A stretch of DNA of 64,000 nucleotides from Denitrificimonas halotolerans (GCF_034259425.1 NZ_JAXIVU010000006.1:62001-126000); one strand, 5' to 3'; positions 35,262 to 44,650 are shown, numbered from the stretch's first letter. Notes: a model not told the origin generated them from the letters alone. Translations and numbers: made by a program.

Positions 35262-35301
35262 GCGCTGCGTTGTCTATTATTGAGACAGCGCAGCCTTTAA
35301 T
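35262..35301 (+). terminator. Terminator of the 62-codon gene
   Basis: GCTGCGTTGTCT pairs with AGACAGCGCAGC (one mismatch) around ATTATTG and is followed by CTTTAATCT, seven bases after the stop codon. Confidence 0.78.
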
Positions 35302-35447
35302 CTCTATGTCCGCCTAACACCTGCCAGCCTACGTTATTATTTCAGTTGTAAAGCATTTTGCTATAGTGAAATTACTGTTATCCATTGCTTTTTGTGCGCT
35401 TTAGATTGCGTGCAAGCTTTGATCTAGGGTGTCTTTTAGGGTGGTAT

Positions 35448-36395
35448 ATGGCTTTCGATTTAACCCGTCGTCTGGTGGTAGGTTTAGCCTCTAGTGCTTT
35501 ATTTGACTTGTCTGAATCGGATGCAGTCTTTCGAACTAAAGGTCAGAACATTTATCGTCAGTATCAGCGTGATCATCAAGATCAGCCACTTGAGCCAGGT
35601 GTGGCTTTCCCTTTTATTCGGCGTTTGCTTAGTTTAAATCAACTCAACCTAGAAGATCCGCCAGTTGAGGTGATTTTATTGTCACGTAATGATCCGGATA
35701 CGGGTTTGAGAGTGATGAACTCAATTCAGCATCATAATTTACCTATTACTCGTGCTGTTTTTATGCAGGGATGTTCACCGCATTCTTATATTCCAGCGTT
35801 TGATATTGAATTATTTTTATCTGCAAATACTCAAGATATAAAAAGTGCAGTTGCTGAAGGTTATCCCGCAGGTAAAATTTTAAAAGGTGAGGTGGCGGAT
35901 GATAGGGAAGATACTCAGCTTAGAATTGCTTTTGATTTTGATGGGGTATTAGTTGATGATGAAGCTGAGACTGTCTATAAACAACAGGATCTAGATAAAT
36001 TTCATCAGCATGAAATTTTACACCAAAATATTCCACATAACCCTGGGCCACTGAAGCCTTTTTTAAAGCGTATAGCTGAAATTCAGCAGTTAGAGCAAGA
36101 AAAGTACCAAGAAGATCCTAGCTATGAACCGATTATACGTGTATCCATTGTCACAGCGCGTAATGCGCCTGCCCATAAGCGGGTGATCAACACGATGCGT
36201 GCTTGGGGGATTACCGTTAATGAAGCTTTTTTTATGGGTGGTGTAGAAAAAGCTAAAGTATTGGACATCATGCGTCCACATATCTTTTTTGATGACCAAA
36301 AGCTTCATTTAGAGCAGGCAGCGTCAGGCTTGCCTTCTGTGCATATTCCCTTTGGTATAGCTAACATTGATGGTGAGTTAGATGAGACTCTATAA
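35448..36395 (+). CDS. Cytosolic 5'-nucleotidase (PF06189 family)
   Basis: The 315-residue protein resembles NT5C1-type 5'-nucleotidases: VGLASSALFDLSESDAVFRTKG at the N-terminus, VILLSRNDPDTGLRVMNSI, then IAFDFDGVLVDDEAE with the HAD-like aspartates, and a late FFDDQKLHLE. The expected reaction is nucleoside monophosphate to nucleoside plus phosphate. The start at 35448 gives the conserved MAFDLTRRLVVG; the upstream ATG would add 21 residues. It is not in an obvious operon. Confidence 0.82.
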   Translation: MAFDLTRRLVVGLASSALFDLSESDAVFRTKGQNIYRQYQRDHQDQPLEPGVAFPFIRRLLSLNQLNLEDPPVEVILLSRNDPDTGLRVMNSIQHHNLPITRAVFMQGCSPHSYIPAFDIELFLSANTQDIKSAVAEGYPAGKILKGEVADDREDTQLRIAFDFDGVLVDDEAETVYKQQDLDKFHQHEILHQNIPHNPGPLKPFLKRIAEIQQLEQEKYQEDPSYEPIIRVSIVTARNAPAHKRVINTMRAWGITVNEAFFMGGVEKAKVLDIMRPHIFFDDQKLHLEQAASGLPSVHIPFGIANIDGELDETL

Positions 36396-36476
36396 GAGGA
36401 GGAGTGCTCATTAAAGGGGGGTGATCAGCTTGAAGCAGTCCGCTGGTAAGGCTGTTCTGATTGATTCGTATACAGT

Positions 36477-37540
36477 ATGATAAAGCACACCAAAACATTA
36501 AAAGTTCGAGTACAAGATAGGCATGTGCTCTTGCTAAACCGCATGGCTCGCAGCGTCAATTTCGTCTGGAACTTTGTCAATGAATTAAGTCAACGCTCGA
36601 TTAAAGAGCGTGGTGTGTTTTTGTCTGCTTTTGATATGCATCCCTACACAAAGGGCGCAGATAAGGAGCTTGGGCTGCACAGTCAAACCTTACAGTGCAT
36701 TGCAGGTGAGTATGTCACGCGCCGTAAGCAGTTTAAGAAGGTGCGGCTGAACTGGCGCAAATCAGGCGGTGTACGCCGCTCACTGGGCTGGATACCCGTC
36801 AATACCGGTGCAGCTCAATGGAAAAACGGGCAGGTCTACCACAACGGCCACTATTTTAAGGTCTGGGACAGCTACGGCTTGAACCAATACAAGTTTCGTT
36901 CGGCCAGTTTCAATGAAGATGCCCGTGGCCGCTGGTACTTCAATGTAGTGGTGGATGTGCAGGCTGAGATACCCACCGGCCAAGACCGCATCGGTATTGA
37001 CCTTGGCTTAATTGATACAGCCACCTGCTTGGACGGCACCAAGCTGGAAGCGGGCCGCTTCTATCGTGGCCTTGAGGAAAAGTTGGCCATCGCTCAACGA
37101 GCCAGAAATAAAACCCAAGTCAAAACCCTTCATGCAAAATCGCTAACCGTAGAAAAGATGCCCTGCACAAGTTCAGCCGCACGCTGGTCAACCGCTGCGG
37201 TGAAATCTATGTGGACAATGTCAGTAGTTTAAAACTCGTTAAAACCATGATGGCCAAGTCAGTGTTAGATGCTGGCTGGGGTCAATTAAAAACAATGCTG
37301 GACTATAAATGCGCTCACGCAGACATTGTTTTTAAGGAAGTGAACGAGGCATACACCACCCAAACCTGTTCGCATTGTGGTAGCTTGCCCGAATTGAGGC
37401 CGAAAGGTATCGCAGGACTTGGAATAAGAAAATGGACGTGCAGTGGGTGCGGTGTCGCCCACGACCGCGATATCAACGCGGCACGTAACATTCTTGCGGC
37501 CGGACATGGCCGTCTAGCAGTAGGAATCTCTGTCCTTTAG
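36477..37540 (+). pseudogene. tnpB: Orphan TnpB (IS605/IS1341 type), broken by a one-base deletion
   Basis: Two ORFs (36477-37232 and 37211-37540) are parts of one TnpB of about 354 residues. Restoring one A in the run at 37136-37139 turns HAKSLTVEK into HAKIANRRKDALHKFSRTLVNRCG and joins the frames. Seen are the RuvC-I motif GIDLGLIDTATCLDG, a zinc ribbon CSHCG..CSGCG, and DRDINAARNIL with the last catalytic Asp. The RuvC-II position reads YVDNVSS, where classic TnpB has a glutamate (VEDL). No TnpA lies beside it. The base composition looks more GC-rich than the neighbours, suggesting transfer. Confidence 0.88.
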
Positions 37541-37838
37541 GTTGGGGAGGATGTCAAAGTGAGTAAAAAGCAACTAAAGAAGAGTGTTTGGGATAAAAGC
37601 TGCATTGAACTAGTTTTGCTTAATCATAACAAGAATGCTGATTCTATAAGGGTCGTTAAAGAAAAACCAATATGTTCAATGCGTGTAAAAACTACTTGAA
37701 TATTGTAAAGAGGGAAGTGACTGCTATGAGTAGTTATTTAATATGTTTAGAAGTTCAGTGTGTATTGCGGAAGAGGGCTACGGTTAACATCTTTGGATAA
37801 CTATTGCCCAGTGGTGTCTGCTGTATATTTCAGGCATA
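37541..37838. other. Right end of the tnpB element and non-coding sequence
   Basis: Just after tnpB, GGTTGGGGAGGATGTCAA (37540-37557) resembles the conserved right end of IS1341-type elements, where the guide-RNA scaffold would end. The remaining bases up to the tRNA terminator hold only short ORFs without support. Confidence 0.4.
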
Positions 37839-37839
37839 A

Positions 37840-37863
37840 AAAACCCTTGAAAATCAAGGGTTT
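37840..37863 (-). terminator. Terminator of tRNA-Ser
   Basis: AAACCCTTGA pairs with TCAAGGGTTT around AAAA. Read on the minus strand it ends in a T-run, just after the tRNA gene. Confidence 0.88.
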
Positions 37864-37874
37864 AGTAAATAATT

Positions 37875-37964
37875 TGGCGGTGAAGGAGAGATTCGAACTC
37901 TCGATACGATTTCTCGTATACACGCTTTCCAGGCGAGCTCCTTCAGCCACTCGGACACTTCACC
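37875..37964 (-). tRNA. tRNA-Ser(GGA)
   Basis: On the minus strand the sequence starts GGTGAAGTGTCCGAGTGG and ends TTCACCGCCA. The anticodon loop reads CTGGAAA, giving anticodon GGA. A long variable arm (TATACGAGAAATCGTAT) marks a class II serine tRNA. The T-loop GTTCGAATC and encoded CCA are present. Confidence 0.95.
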
Positions 37965-38213
37965 GCGACTTTGTATGAGGCTTCGCCTCATCAAGGTGCG
38001 CTAATATAACTGAGATACTTAAGGAAAGCAAATCTTGTTTTAATTTAAGAGCTTAGCTTCTTATGTGTTACAGAGCGCTGATTAGAATTTTATTTCTAAA
38101 ATTCGCTTGGGGCATACAGAAATTTGGATATTTTGCGCAGTCATCTTTTTAAGTCAAATTGATTACACTGTGTAAGTGTGTGGTGGCGAGATTGAAATTA
38201 GTATGGTTATGCT

Positions 38214-38253
38214 ATGAACTGAGGCTCAGTGTAATGATTGAGCCTCAGTTCAT
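38214..38253 (-). terminator. Perfect 15-bp stem-loop after the LOG-family gene
   Basis: ATGAACTGAGGCTCA pairs with TGAGCCTCAGTTCAT around a ten-base loop, six bases beyond the stop codon of the LOG gene. It lacks a T-run on the minus strand. Upstream at 38085-38104 lies another perfect hairpin, GAATTTTA-TTTC-TAAAATTC, of unknown use. Confidence 0.6.
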
Positions 38254-38259
38254 CCCCAT

Positions 38260-39345
38260 TTAACCGTTGCTTTTCCAGTTTTGTGGAAGGTTAATAAAAT
38301 CAACCATTTCACGTAAACGGCCGTGGTCACGGTCGTTAAAGTCAAATTCTAAGCGGAATTGGTTGCAGAATTCAGGTTCATTATGCTTTTCAGGGCAGTA
38401 TGCCACTTGTGTATAACCACCGGTGGCACAAAGGTCAGCAAACTCTTTATGCAGTGTGTCCATTGCTCCGTCATTGAGCGGGTGATTCATTCGTACAACA
38501 AAGGTATCGCGGAACCAGCGTGATGAGTGGAAGTTGCGATAAAAGCGGGCAATTTCTAGGCCTGCATCGCGTGGCGTGCGGACTTGACGCATTAAGCGTA
38601 GATCACTTGGTAGGATGTAGTTTTTATCAGCTAGTTCTTCACGCATGAACTCTAATGCTTTATCCCAGTAAGTGCCGCCTTCCACATCTAGCAGTACTAC
38701 AGGTACTAATGGGCTTTTACCTGTTTGCATTAAGGTCAGCACTTCTAGGGCTTCATCTAAAGTACCAAAACCACCTGGGCACAGTACTAAAGCATCGGCT
38801 TCTTTGACAAAGAACAATTTGCGTAAGAAGAAAAAATGGAACGACAAGAGGTTGGCACTGCCTTGTACTGTATCGTTGGCTCCTTGTTCAAATGGTAGTG
38901 CGATATTAAAACCAAGACTATTTTCTAAGCCTGCGCCTTCGTGAGCTGCAGCCATGATACCGCCGCCAGCGCCGGTAATGACCATCAGATTGTGGCGAGC
39001 TAGGATTTCACCAAGCTCCTTAGCTTGCAGGTAGAGTGGGTGGTCCGGCTCAGTACGAGCTGAACCAAATACTGTCACTTTACGGCGACGCTTAAACCGC
39101 TCCAATAAGCTAAAGGACGCCTCCATTTCGCGTAGGGTTTGCATCATGATTTTTGCATCCCAACGGTTACGGTCAGCCTCTGCCATGCGCGCTACAGTTA
39201 GCATCATTTCACGATACAGTTCAATGTTGCGACTTTGTGGCGGTACAGCCATTGTGAGTAGCTCATCGACCTTACTGTCTAAATCAATACTGCTGACGCC
39301 GTACTGACGAGCTAGATAATCACCATCATCATTGTTAAACGTCAT
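38260..39345 (-). CDS. LOG-family (TIGR00730) Rossmann-fold protein, putative nucleotide 5'-monophosphate phosphoribohydrolase
   Basis: The 361-residue protein carries the LOG-family motifs GAGGGIMAAAHEGA (about 125-138) and PGGFGTLDEALE (190-201) with the conserved glutamate. Family members release the base from nucleoside monophosphates, giving ribose 5-phosphate. An 85-residue N-terminal extension and a C-terminal region distinguish it from the short cytokinin-activating LOG type; it is closer to the long PpnN-like type in size. AAGGAG precedes the start. It is 10 bp downstream of the beta-CASP gene and should share its transcript. Confidence 0.85.
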   Translation of the reverse strand: MTFNNDDGDYLARQYGVSSIDLDSKVDELLTMAVPPQSRNIELYREMMLTVARMAEADRNRWDAKIMMQTLREMEASFSLLERFKRRRKVTVFGSARTEPDHPLYLQAKELGEILARHNLMVITGAGGGIMAAAHEGAGLENSLGFNIALPFEQGANDTVQGSANLLSFHFFFLRKLFFVKEADALVLCPGGFGTLDEALEVLTLMQTGKSPLVPVVLLDVEGGTYWDKALEFMREELADKNYILPSDLRLMRQVRTPRDAGLEIARFYRNFHSSRWFRDTFVVRMNHPLNDGAMDTLHKEFADLCATGGYTQVAYCPEKHNEPEFCNQFRLEFDFNDRDHGRLREMVDFINLPQNWKSNG

Positions 39346-39355
39346 GTGTAACTCC

Positions 39356-40777
39356 TTATAAAGCTATGCGATCGCCCAACTCTGGAATGTTAACATCCCA
39401 ATCTAAGCGTTTTTTAAATTCGCTTTGGAGGATCTCCATTTTATCTAGTTCACCATGGATCAAATACAATTCAGGCCGGTTTTCAAATTGACTGGCCCAG
39501 TTTATTAACTGTGACTGGCCCGCATGAGCAGAAAACCCACCGAGGGTATGCACCTGTGCGCCAACCATAATATCTTCTTTAAATACACGAACAGTTTTAG
39601 CACCATCCACAATAGCTCGGCCATTAGTACCACGGGCTTGGAAGCCTGTGAAAATAATATGGCAGTCTTTGCGCCACAAATTGTGTTTAAAGTGGTGAAT
39701 GATACGACCACCGTTACACATACCGCTCCCAGCGACAATAATAGCGCCACTTTTAACTTTGTTAATTGCCATTGACTCCTCGGGGCTAGGAGTGATCTTT
39801 AAAATAGGCAGCCAGTCATCCACGTTATGTATATTATGCTTGATCAGCATGGAGCGGTTGTGCTCATCGAAATCTTCGCGATGGCGGTAGTAGATGTCAT
39901 TAGCTCGGATGGCCATAGGACTGTCTAAGTACACGGTGTGTTGTGGAAGACGACCTTCCTGATAAAAACGTCCTAAATGGAATAAGATATCTTGGGTCCG
40001 GCCTACAGAGAAGGCTGGGATCATGACGTTGCCGCCGTCTTTATGGGCTTGCTCAAGAATTGCTACCAACTCGTCAAGGGTGTCTTCATTACAGCGGTGG
40101 TCACGATCACCGTAGGTTGATTCAAGTAGTAAGAGATCTGCATGTTTGAGGGTTGAGGGCGCTTTCATCAAAGGTGAGCAAGTGCTACCTAAATCACCGG
40201 AGAAGACTAACGTGCGCACACTATCGTTAGGTTCGGTAAATTTGAGTTCAACAATCGCGGAGCCAATAATATGCCCCGCATCATGGAAGGCCACGGTAAC
40301 ACCAGGTACAACTTCAGTGTGTGTTTCATAGTCAATTGGACGGCGCAGTTTAAGTACCCGTGCAGCATCTTCGCTGACATACATAGGTTTGATTGGGCGC
40401 TTACCACGGCGGGCACGCCAACGGTTTTCCCACTCAGTGTCTTTTTCTTGAATATGAGCTGAGTCCAGCAGCATGAGTTCCATGAGTTCGCAGGTGGCGT
40501 CGGTAGCATAAATAGGACCACGGAAACCTTCTGCGACTAAACGCGGTAACATACCACTGTGATCAATATGGGCGTGGGAAATGACGACAGCATCTATATG
40601 CTCAGGGTTAAAAGTAAAAGCTGAGCGTTTAGCGTTATCATGTTCTTCGTGATGGTCGTTATCACCACCTTGTTCCATGCCGCACTCAAGTAATATTTTT
40701 TTCTTATCATAGGTTTCTATGAGGTAGCAGGAGCCGGTGACTTGCTGAATAGCACCGAGAAAATTGAGTAAGGCCAT
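39356..40777 (-). CDS. Beta-CASP metallo-beta-lactamase-fold RNase-like protein
   Basis: The 473-residue protein has the MBL metal motif SHAHIDHSG (H68, H70, D72, H73), STYGDRDH, the beta-CASP region VGRTQDILFHLGRF, GSGMCNGGRIIHH, and the C-terminal GGFSAHAGQ and LIHGE motifs. This is the pattern of Ysh1/CPSF73-like RNA nucleases found in bacteria. The RNA target is unknown. It heads a two-gene transcript with the LOG gene and is divergent from the phosphoketolase-family gene. Confidence 0.87.
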   Translation of the reverse strand: MALLNFLGAIQQVTGSCYLIETYDKKKILLECGMEQGGDNDHHEEHDNAKRSAFTFNPEHIDAVVISHAHIDHSGMLPRLVAEGFRGPIYATDATCELMELMLLDSAHIQEKDTEWENRWRARRGKRPIKPMYVSEDAARVLKLRRPIDYETHTEVVPGVTVAFHDAGHIIGSAIVELKFTEPNDSVRTLVFSGDLGSTCSPLMKAPSTLKHADLLLLESTYGDRDHRCNEDTLDELVAILEQAHKDGGNVMIPAFSVGRTQDILFHLGRFYQEGRLPQHTVYLDSPMAIRANDIYYRHREDFDEHNRSMLIKHNIHNVDDWLPILKITPSPEESMAINKVKSGAIIVAGSGMCNGGRIIHHFKHNLWRKDCHIIFTGFQARGTNGRAIVDGAKTVRVFKEDIMVGAQVHTLGGFSAHAGQSQLINWASQFENRPELYLIHGELDKMEILQSEFKKRLDWDVNIPELGDRIAL

Positions 40778-40830
40778 GAGGTATCCTTATTGGCTATATG
40801 TGAATTGAGTATGACAGGGTGAGCAGTCAT

Positions 40831-40842
40831 TGATAATTATCA
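40831..40842. promoter_or_regulatory. AT-rich palindrome in the divergent promoter region
   Basis: TGATAATTATCA is a perfect 12-bp palindrome between the beta-CASP gene and the phosphoketolase-family gene. It resembles half of a Fur box but lacks the full 19-bp pattern. It may be an operator shared by both genes. Confidence 0.35.
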
Positions 40843-40901
40843 TGATACCCTTATTACATTGTGATTAAACTGCACCAACTATGAGTTTATGGAGTATTAA
40901 T

Positions 40902-43310
40902 ATGCATCAGATTTTGCCGAGCCTCGCTGATTTAAATGAGCACGCTCAAGCTGAACCGGCTTTTGCACAGTGGCAAAAAGGTTACGGCCCCATCGAGCAC
41001 ACTGCAGAAACTCAGGCAGCTGTGTATCGATTGGCTCATCAGCTCGTGCAAGCTGGCATACAACCTGACATCTCTACTGTATACCGAAAGTTAACGGCGT
41101 TGGATAAAATTACTGCCGCGGGTATGTCGCTTGTAGTACATATGACTTATGCCAATAAAATCCACCTTGATGGAACAGAGTTGACTGCAGATGAATTTAA
41201 AGTTCAGCCTGAAGGTCATACGGGTGGTGCGTTGAACATGGTGCCTGGCTATGCAGCTTATATGGCACTGAATGCGTTAACTGGTGAAACTAGGGCATGG
41301 CTTATGGGGCAAGGACATAGCGTGGCCGCAGTTGAGGCTTTGAACGTGCTCTTTGGTAACTTGCATCCAGAGCAAGCCGCGGCTTATGGTCATGGCAAGG
41401 CTGGCATTGAGCAGTTGCTGCAGGATTTTTATAGTTACGGTATCGGTTCAGATGGCTCTATGGCTGCACCGCTAGGCAGTCATGTGAATCCTCATACGGC
41501 AGGCGGCATCATTGAAGGCGGGTATTTAGGCTTTGCTGAACTGCAATATGCGCATATGCCGTTACCCGGTGAAAAGCTCATTGCTTTCTTGTCTGATGGT
41601 GCAGCAGAAGAGCAGCGTGGTAGTGATTGGATTCCACGCTGGTGGCGTGCAGAAGATTGCGGCCCAGCGTTACCTATTATGATTGCCAATGGGCGCCGTA
41701 TTGAACAGCGCACCGAGTTGGGCACTATTGAGGGGTTGAAAGGTTTCCAACGTCACTTACGGGGCTGTGGTTTTGACCCCATTGAGTTTGATGGTCGTGA
41801 CCCAGCAGCCTTTGTTTGCACTATATGGGAGATGGAGCAACGCTTGGAGCGCCGAGTACAAGAAAAAAATAATGGTATTTTGTCTTATCCGCTCCCCATT
41901 CCATATGGTATTGCTGAGACAACTAAAGGTTTTGGCTTCTACGGTGATGATGAAAATAAAGCGCATAATTTACCGTTACCGGGTAATCCGCATACCGATG
42001 AGTATTCTCGCCAGCTGTTTAATAAGCACGTCAAGCCGCTGTATGTCAGTCCAGAGGATATGAAACAAGCGTTAGATCTGCTTAGAACCCATGATGAGCA
42101 GAATCGCCCACTGGAACGTGACAACCCGCTAGCTAACCGCTATCCAAAGACACCGGTGCAACCTGAGCTGCACTATCGTGATGATGCTTGCTCAACCATG
42201 GCTGCTATTGACCGTTATTTCGTAGACTTAGTCCAAGCCAACCCTGACTTACGTCCAAGGGTCGGTAATCCGGATGAGTTGGCCAGTAATCGTCTGACAG
42301 GTGTGCTGAAGGCATTACGTCATCGTGTCAGTGAGCCAGAGAGTGAGCTTGAAGCGATTGATGGCGATATCATTACAGCGCTCAACGAGGAGGCGGTGGT
42401 ATCTGCTTGTTTGGCGAACCAAGCAGGATTGAACTTAGTAGCTAGTTATGAGGCATTCTGCGTAAAGATGCTAGGTGCGGTTCGTCAAAATATTATTTAT
42501 GCGCGTCAGCAAAAAGAAATTGGCCGTCCTGCTGGTTGGTTGGGTTGGCCGCTGGTGGCGACTTCTCATACGTGGGAAAATGGTAAAAACCAGCAGTCAC
42601 ACCAAGATACAACTTTCTGTGAAGCATTGTTAGGTGAGATGAATGATGTTTCACGTGTACTATTTCCAGCCGATCACAACAGTATGCTGGCTTTGCTGCC
42701 ACAGATTTATAGTGAGCGTGGTCAGATTTCTTGTGTTGTTGCAGCTAAGCGTGACCGTCCGTGCTTCTTTAGCCAGACACAAGCTGAGCAGCTCGCTCGC
42801 GATGGTGCCATCATCGTTGAAGAATATGATGGTACAGATCCGTTGTTGTTGATTGCTAATGGTAGCTATCAGCTAGAACAGGTGCTGCGTGCCGCTAAGC
42901 GCTTGCGTGAGGCGGATATGGGGTATCGTGTGGTGTACTTGCAAGAGCCGGGGCGTTTCCGTACTCCACGTGACCGTTGGGAGTTAGATTACTTAGCCAG
43001 TGATGAGTTGACTGAGAAACTTTTCCCAGCGCGCTTCCGTATGCGCGTAGTGCTCACCCATATGCGTCCTGAAGTGTTACGTGGGCATATTTGGCGCATT
43101 TTGCCAGATGCATTGAATACCTATGTATTAGGTTATCGAAACCGTGGCGGCACTTTGGATGAATTCGGTATGCAGTTTGTGAACCGTGCATGCTGGGGGA
43201 ATGTATTGGCTGCTTGTGCACGTCTGCAGGATTTGCCGCGTACTGCTTTACTGACCATTGAGGAAGCAGCTGCTGTAGCAGGTAAGGGGGATCCACAGAT
43301 ATTACGTTAA
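40902..43310 (+). CDS. Phosphoketolase-family thiamine-diphosphate enzyme (annotated elsewhere as xylulose-5-phosphate 3-epimerase)
   Basis: The protein of about 800 residues shares the phosphoketolase plan: a histidine-rich N-terminal region (EGHTGGALNMVPGY), MGQGHSVAAVEAL in place of GPGHG, EGGYLGFAELQYAH, and NGKNQQSHQDTTF near residue 565. The thiamine-diphosphate motif usually reading GDGEAE is here SDGAAEEQRG, ending about 30 residues later at IMIAN. It is a divergent subfamily, so acetyl-phosphate production should not be assumed. ATG at 40902 has GGAG before it; an ATG at 40881 would add seven residues. Confidence 0.78.
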   Translation: MHQILPSLADLNEHAQAEPAFAQWQKGYGPIEHTAETQAAVYRLAHQLVQAGIQPDISTVYRKLTALDKITAAGMSLVVHMTYANKIHLDGTELTADEFKVQPEGHTGGALNMVPGYAAYMALNALTGETRAWLMGQGHSVAAVEALNVLFGNLHPEQAAAYGHGKAGIEQLLQDFYSYGIGSDGSMAAPLGSHVNPHTAGGIIEGGYLGFAELQYAHMPLPGEKLIAFLSDGAAEEQRGSDWIPRWWRAEDCGPALPIMIANGRRIEQRTELGTIEGLKGFQRHLRGCGFDPIEFDGRDPAAFVCTIWEMEQRLERRVQEKNNGILSYPLPIPYGIAETTKGFGFYGDDENKAHNLPLPGNPHTDEYSRQLFNKHVKPLYVSPEDMKQALDLLRTHDEQNRPLERDNPLANRYPKTPVQPELHYRDDACSTMAAIDRYFVDLVQANPDLRPRVGNPDELASNRLTGVLKALRHRVSEPESELEAIDGDIITALNEEAVVSACLANQAGLNLVASYEAFCVKMLGAVRQNIIYARQQKEIGRPAGWLGWPLVATSHTWENGKNQQSHQDTTFCEALLGEMNDVSRVLFPADHNSMLALLPQIYSERGQISCVVAAKRDRPCFFSQTQAEQLARDGAIIVEEYDGTDPLLLIANGSYQLEQVLRAAKRLREADMGYRVVYLQEPGRFRTPRDRWELDYLASDELTEKLFPARFRMRVVLTHMRPEVLRGHIWRILPDALNTYVLGYRNRGGTLDEFGMQFVNRACWGNVLAACARLQDLPRTALLTIEEAAAVAGKGDPQILR

Positions 43311-43483
43311 ATGGTTATTGATCTGTAGGTTTGAGCGGCGCATTGTGTTTTGTCTAGCATAAGATAAAGTACAATGTGCCGATTACTGTACTTTAAGTGT
43401 AGCAGTGCAGAGAGCAGCAACTTGTATAAATGGGTGTTCTTTTCATAGATGAGCACAGTGTAAGCGGCATATGAGGATTAAAC

Positions 43484-44650
43484 ATGGCAGGTTTGATTTT
43501 CCCGTGGCGTGCAAGTAATCAATTTGAATTGCTCATTGATGGTCCTGCATTTTTTGAAGACTGGCTAGCACGTATTGCTCAAGCTCAACGGCAAATTGAT
43601 ATCGAATTATATTTAGTGCGCAGTGGTCGAAGTGCTGATCGTGTCGAAGAGGCTTTGTTTGCGGCAGTACAGCGTGGTGTACGTGTGCGCTGTTTGTTTG
43701 ATGGTTTTGGTAGCCGTCAGTTTCGCCACTTACAGCGTCGACGTTGGCAAGCGTCGGGGATTGACTTACGTTTTTATAATCCCATGCGTTGGGTGCATGG
43801 GATACAGAATTTTTATCGTGACCATCGTAAATTGCTTATTGTGGATCAGAGCATAGCCTATGTTGGTGGAGCTGGATTAACGGATGACTTTTGGCAGCCA
43901 GGTGTTGCAACTAGCCGTTGGCATGAGGTAATGGTGCGTGTTGAAGGCCCTGTGGTGAATGACTGGCAAAGCTTGTTTGATAAGCAGTGGGATAGCTGTA
44001 TTGAGCGTTTTTTTTGGAAAAAAAACAATGCACCTAAAGGTGCGAAGAACCACAGTAGTCCGCCATTACCGCTTGCCAATACTGGTAAAGGGCGGGTGGC
44101 CTACGCTGCTTCTACGCAGCATCGTAATATTCAAAAATCTTTATTGCGTGCTATAGCTGGTGCGCACCAAACTATTTGGTTGGCGACACCATATTTTCTA
44201 CCGACTTGGAGTGTGCGCCGTGCTTTGCGTAAGGCTGCTGCACGCGGCGTTGATGTGCGCTTATTGTTGACAGGGCGACATACTGACTTACCCCCCGTAC
44301 GTTGGGCTGGGCAGCGTTATTATCCAGCTCTCTTACGTAAAGGCGTCCGCATCTTTGAATATCAGCCGCGATTTTTGCATTTAAAAATGGTTATGGTGGA
44401 TGATTGGGTTACTGTAGGTTCATGTAACTTTGATCATTGGAACTTGCGTTTTAATCTCGAAAACAATCTGGAGGTGCGTGATACTCATTTTCTACAGCAA
44501 GTTTGTCAAAGTTTTCAGCATGATTTTACTCAAAGTTTAGAAATCACGGAAGATGTTTGGCGGCAGCGCCCGTTGTTACAGCGTTTTCGGCAGCGTTTAT
44601 GGGGGTGGATGGATCGTTTAACAATTAACTTTTTAGATAAACGTAAATAA
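43484..44650 (+). CDS. Phospholipase D-family cardiolipin synthase (ClsB-like)
   Basis: The 388-residue protein has two HKD motifs: H114-RK-D121 (HRKLLIVD) and H299-LK-D306 (HLKMVMVD), each followed by the expected glycine/serine segment (AYVGGAGL, TVGSCNFD). The length is close to E. coli ClsB (about 413). It would transfer a phosphatidyl group to make cardiolipin at the inner membrane. No transmembrane helix at the N-terminus, as in ClsB. Confidence 0.86.
   Translation: MAGLIFPWRASNQFELLIDGPAFFEDWLARIAQAQRQIDIELYLVRSGRSADRVEEALFAAVQRGVRVRCLFDGFGSRQFRHLQRRRWQASGIDLRFYNPMRWVHGIQNFYRDHRKLLIVDQSIAYVGGAGLTDDFWQPGVATSRWHEVMVRVEGPVVNDWQSLFDKQWDSCIERFFWKKNNAPKGAKNHSSPPLPLANTGKGRVAYAASTQHRNIQKSLLRAIAGAHQTIWLATPYFLPTWSVRRALRKAAARGVDVRLLLTGRHTDLPPVRWAGQRYYPALLRKGVRIFEYQPRFLHLKMVMVDDWVTVGSCNFDHWNLRFNLENNLEVRDTHFLQQVCQSFQHDFTQSLEITEDVWRQRPLLQRFRQRLWGWMDRLTINFLDKRK

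Noticed and set aside
37559..37699. 46-codon GTG ORF after tnpB
   Set aside because: It overlaps the likely element end, has no recognised domain, and its only RBS-like string is part of the conserved IS end.
40831..40850. Fur box upstream of the phosphoketolase-family gene
   Set aside because: Only a 12-bp palindrome is present and the 19-bp Fur pattern is incomplete; kept as an unassigned operator only.
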